A stretch of 64,000 nucleotides of DNA from Temnothorax longispinosus. Taxonomy: Eukaryota; Arthropoda; Insecta; Hymenoptera; Formicidae. Both the position numbers and the translations under genes were made by a program. Within the stretch, counting starts at the first letter, position 1. Every line of letters starts with the position of its first letter. Location of the stretch: assembly GCF_030848805.1 (NCBI RefSeq), contig NC_092361.1:14435444-14499443 (forward strand), read 5' to 3'. Positions 60,473-64,000 of the stretch are shown here, piece by piece. The notes under the pieces were generated by a model. The model did not search any database and was not told the origin of the DNA. It saw only the letters and a list, made by a program, of their open reading frames with translations.

Positions 60473-62084
60473 TAGTTGCTTTCCATTTACACTCAAGTGA
60501 TCTGATGAGTCACTCAGTTATGTGAGTATTTTATACTCAGGTAAGATATGTCATTTTGTGTTTACCTGCTTATTTTGATGGCAAAGCTATCGCATAATAA
60601 TACAGGTTCACAGCCTCACTTTTAATGTGAGTTTATTAGATTCATTAAAACACATGGTCTCGATTGTGGATAAAAATTCAGTTGAATCTCACTTGCCAGC
60701 ATGCAAAAAGAACGTGCATTTAACTGACAAGTAACACTACCCAAGTGTAAATCGCCGATTTGGATAATTTTTTAATATGTTTTAGTAGACGTAAAAATAA
60801 GACATACGTATTTTTTGTTATCGGCGGAAAACCATATTTAGGGTGTGAAACACCCCTTTGAATTTATGGATATCGATTTAATTGTTTTGTATATAAGGAT
60901 TCAGTATTTTTGGCCCGAACCAAATAAAATAGTTGCATTATCAAGAGATATGAAAAATGAAAAATTTTCGACTCGGTTCGATCATTTTTAGGGGGTAAAC
61001 CACCCCCTGTATTTGAAACAAAAATTTAAAAAATGCCCAGATAATTGCAAATTTTATTCAAAAATTTTGAAAAAAATATATGTTACACTCGCATCCAAAA
61101 CAAAAGTGAAACTGTTTGAGGATTTAAGGGTGACCACCCTTTTATCGAATTTCTTACGTAACATTTAGAGCATCGGCAAAAAATGTCCGTTTTCGGTATC
61201 TCGATTTTTGAAACTTTTTTTATGCCAAATGGTTACTTATGATGACCCAATAATCCCTGCAAAATTTCAAGAGGAGCATACGCCCCGTTTAAGAAATATA
61301 GGGGGTCAAAGTTGACCATATCTAATCAGAAAATATAGCAGCTTCACATTTATACTCCAATAATAATGCCCAAAAAATTCAGCCGAAATAATTTTGGAGT
61401 ATAAATGTGAAGCTGCTATATTTTTTTATTAGATATGGTCAACTTTGACCCCCTATATTTCTTAAACGGGGCGTATGCTCCTCTTGAAATTTTGCAGGGA
61501 TTATTGGGTCATCATAAGTAACCATTTGGCATAAAAAAAGTTTTAAAAATCGAGGTACCGAAAACGGACATTTTTTGCCGATGCTCTAAATGTTACGTAA
61601 GAAATTCGATAAAAGGGTGGTCACCCTTAAATCCTCAAACAGTTTCATTTTTGTTTTGGATGCGAGTGTAACATATATTTTTTTCAAAATTTTTGAATGA
61701 AATTTGCAATTATCTGGGCATTTTTTAAATTTTTGTTTCAAATACAGGGGGTGGTTTACCCCCTAAAAATGATCGAACCGAGTCGAAAATTTTTCATTTT
61801 TCATATCTCTTGATAATGCAACTATTTTATTTGGTTCGGGCTGAAAATACTGAATCCTTATATACAAAACAATTAAATCGATACCCATAAATTCAAAGGG
61901 GTGTTTCACACCCTAAATATGGTTTTCCGCCGATAAAAAAAAATACGTATGTCTTATTTTTACGTCTACTAAAACATATTAAAAAATTATCCAAATCGGC
62001 GATTTACACTTGGGTAGTGTTACTTGTGAGTTATGACGTCACAAGTGAGAACTATCTGAGTTTGATGTAAATGGAAAGCAACTA
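60473..62084. mobile_element. Giant foldback element (about 1.6 kb hairpin)
   Basis: Outer ends TAGTTGCTTTCCATTTACA (60473) and its complement at 62084. Inside, arms of about 630 bp (60731-61361 and 61394-62023) are near-perfect inverted copies, starting GTAACACTACCCAAGTGTAA and meeting at a spacer of about 33 bases. Between outer ends and arms, the left side has about 230 bp of extra unique sequence (60500-60730) and the right only about 45 bp. No transposase frame. Any transcript crossing it would form a very long double-stranded stem. Confidence 0.85.
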
Positions 62085-62099
62085 TTGTTGAATCTATAT

Positions 62100-62232
62100 G
62101 TACAGTAATTGCGTTAATTCGATGGGTCATAGAATTCTGATTTATTGGCCGCTGGGTCTTTAATAATTATTAAAGTAAATTATTAAAAAGTCAGAATTCT
62201 ATGATCCATCGAATTAATGCACCTTACCGTAC
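62100..62232. mobile_element. TA-flanked MITE (about 130 bp)
   Basis: CAGTAATTGCGTTAATTCGA, just after TA at 62101-62102, pairs with TCGAATTAATGCACCTTACC just before GTAC at 62229-62232; inside, CATAGAATTCTGA pairs with TCAGAATTCTATG. A CAGT start with TA duplication is typical of Tc1/mariner-type MITEs. It lies 15 bp from the giant foldback. Confidence 0.72.
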
Positions 62233-64000
62233 GTGCTAAGTATGTAAAATATCGTAATACTGCCGTGGTCCATTACGTTTTCTTAGCCGCTACACGAGGT
62301 CGTCGCTAATCTCGTTTTGGTTACGCAACTTCTGGCGACTAACGCAAACCCGTCATTATCTTATGTGGTGGAAATCGTTAGAGGATAGAGATGCGAGTTG
62401 ACAGATGGTACCTACGTCGATCGCCAAGCTGCTACAGCTTCACAAATCTCTTTTTATTTTTTTCTTTATGATTTACGGGCAGGACCGGATGATCAACGCG
62501 TTCGTTGAATATCAAGGTCAATACCGGTTTCCGTATTAATCTTCATTAATCTTATCGCAGCTTTCATAACGAACCATCTCAATGAAATAATAACGCCCGA
62601 CCACACGTCCACGGAATTCTCGTGTAGGTGCAAAATTATCGCTCCCGGAATTGCGCAAGAAACTCGTTTGCCGAGTAACGATATATTAGGCTTAAAAGTT
62701 AAATCGCCCTGCAGCCATGTATAACACTTCGAAATGGAGCAAATAATCAAATAATCAGGCCGATCAATTTTCATGCATAAAGATCTAATTTATCTGAATA
62801 CTGTTAATTTCGTAACGTATTTAGGTGATAATTAATGAACTCGATAATGAAGATATATTTAATAATCGATTTATCAATATTCACCTGCGATAAGGAGATA
62901 AAAAGTACATTCTCTTCGTTGAATTATAATTATATATTTTACTTTTATCTAAAAAATAATTCATTTAAATTTACTATGGAATCATTTTCAACTAAACAGC
63001 TTAAAAAATATTCTCACTGCTCTCTCTCTAGGTGTCACGTATCAGCTCTTTCTTAATATTTTCCAAGAAATGTATTTTATTAAAAGCGTATGTTCGAAGA
63101 TAATCTCTGCCTTACTCTGTATCAAGCTTAACCTCGACAGATAACAGAAGTAATAGCGTTATACAAGGATTATAGCAACGTAAACGGATGTAGGTCGGTA
63201 CCTTGATGAGGATTTCCCCCGGCGTCATTCACGCATTATGATAATCCTATATGTTCTTCGTTCTTCAATTATTCATGAAACTCGCTCCGACTTTCCTGCT
63301 TAGGCTTCCCTTCGCGGAAACAGATATCCAGAGTGCTTTCAAGTCATAACTCGAAATGCTCGTACGCGTTTCTGGATTTTTGGACAACGGATACTCTCGC
63401 GTACAATATTATGCTTATCCTCGTCGTACGAACTCACGTAACCCTTGGGTCGCGATCGATGCACTATCAACACAATTGTCTGAAGATAGGCCTGCAGCAC
63501 GCGTTTGCATTTGCTCGATTTAATATGTGTCTACCGTACTCTTTTTTTCCACAAGGATATAAAAAAAAGGCAACAATTTTATCCAGCAACATGTGCGCAA
63601 CTATATCTAGACATTAAAATCCTGTGAGAGTCGCGGTGGGAGATTATATTACATTTTACGTAACAGCGCGTTTTATGTTATTTATTCATACTAAATTAGC
63701 AATTCATATTAAATTAATAATGAACTGTCTGGGAATTAGCGGATTTTGTGTGGCGAACAAGATTGTGAAATAGGAGAATAAGATTATTACGTGCACGAGC
63801 AACGAGGAAATATGAAGATTAAAAACTACGAAAATCGAAGTGAGATTGCTCTGTTTCCGACCAAGGTTCTTTGTTCGCTCGTACGATTCACCGACCTTCG
63901 GGGAATTCAACGCATTGTCTGCGCGTTCATCGAGTGCGGTAGGCTCTGATTAAAATGCAGGCTGGGTAACAAGTCGTATATACTCTAGGTTTGTACGAGA
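62233..64000. other. Intergenic, no gene seen
   Basis: Mixed-composition DNA to the window end. Short open frames (for example 62493-62774 on minus and 63333-63617 on plus) have no recognisable motif or splice context. A gene continuing beyond the window cannot be excluded. Confidence 0.45.

Noticed and set aside
1..64000. tRNA, rRNA, snRNA, known microRNA seeds, CRISPR arrays, prokaryotic defence or phage genes
   Set aside because: I looked for T-loop motifs, well-known miRNA sequences and spaced direct repeats by eye and found none convincing. Intron-containing insect genes exclude a prokaryotic context. tRNAscan, Rfam and a miRNA search would settle it.

Overview
This window is a eukaryotic nuclear chromosome segment, almost certainly from an insect and most likely a hymenopteran (ant-like). 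The genes are split by GT-AG introns. All four coding genes have insect-type architecture, CpG is not depleted, and the intergenic space is full of short inverted-repeat (foldback/MITE) elements flanked by TA or TTAA. There is no operon, CRISPR array, tRNA or rRNA that I can support.

Layout, left to right. (1) Position 1-1597 (+) is the 3' part of frizzled-2, cut by the window edge inside the end of the Wnt-binding CRD; it carries the seven-helix region, the KTxxxW Dishevelled motif and a fly-like C-terminal tail. Its 3' UTR probably runs to about 2.8 kb. (2) 2.8-16.3 kb is intergenic, with several foldback elements. (3) 21649-16356 (-) is a six-exon gene for an SBK1/meng-po type serine/threonine kinase with a long disordered tail. 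(4) 21.7-27 kb is gene-free apart from two inverted repeats. (5) 27.0-28.33 kb (+) is a very GC/CpG-rich block ending in a strong splice donor. It is a good candidate for the promoter and noncoding first exon of (6) Snrk, an AMPK-related kinase whose seven coding exons lie at 39834-45066 (+), after an intron of about 11.5 kb if that link is right. (7) 54835-49716 (-) is a 16-exon choline-transporter-like gene (SLC44A1/CTL1 type), convergent with Snrk. (8) 55-64 kb is gene-free and rich in foldback elements, including a 1.6 kb hairpin.

The genes are independent: a Wnt receptor, two protein kinases and a membrane transporter. Nothing indicates that they form one system. I reconstructed exon boundaries by hand from reading phase, GT-AG signals and family similarity recalled from memory. 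All three complete models keep frame throughout: 766 aa for the SBK-like kinase, 1103 aa for Snrk and 601 aa for the CTL1-like transporter. I found no evidence of an undescribed protein system. The least explained signals are the long near-palindromic foldback elements, two of which share their terminal motif.
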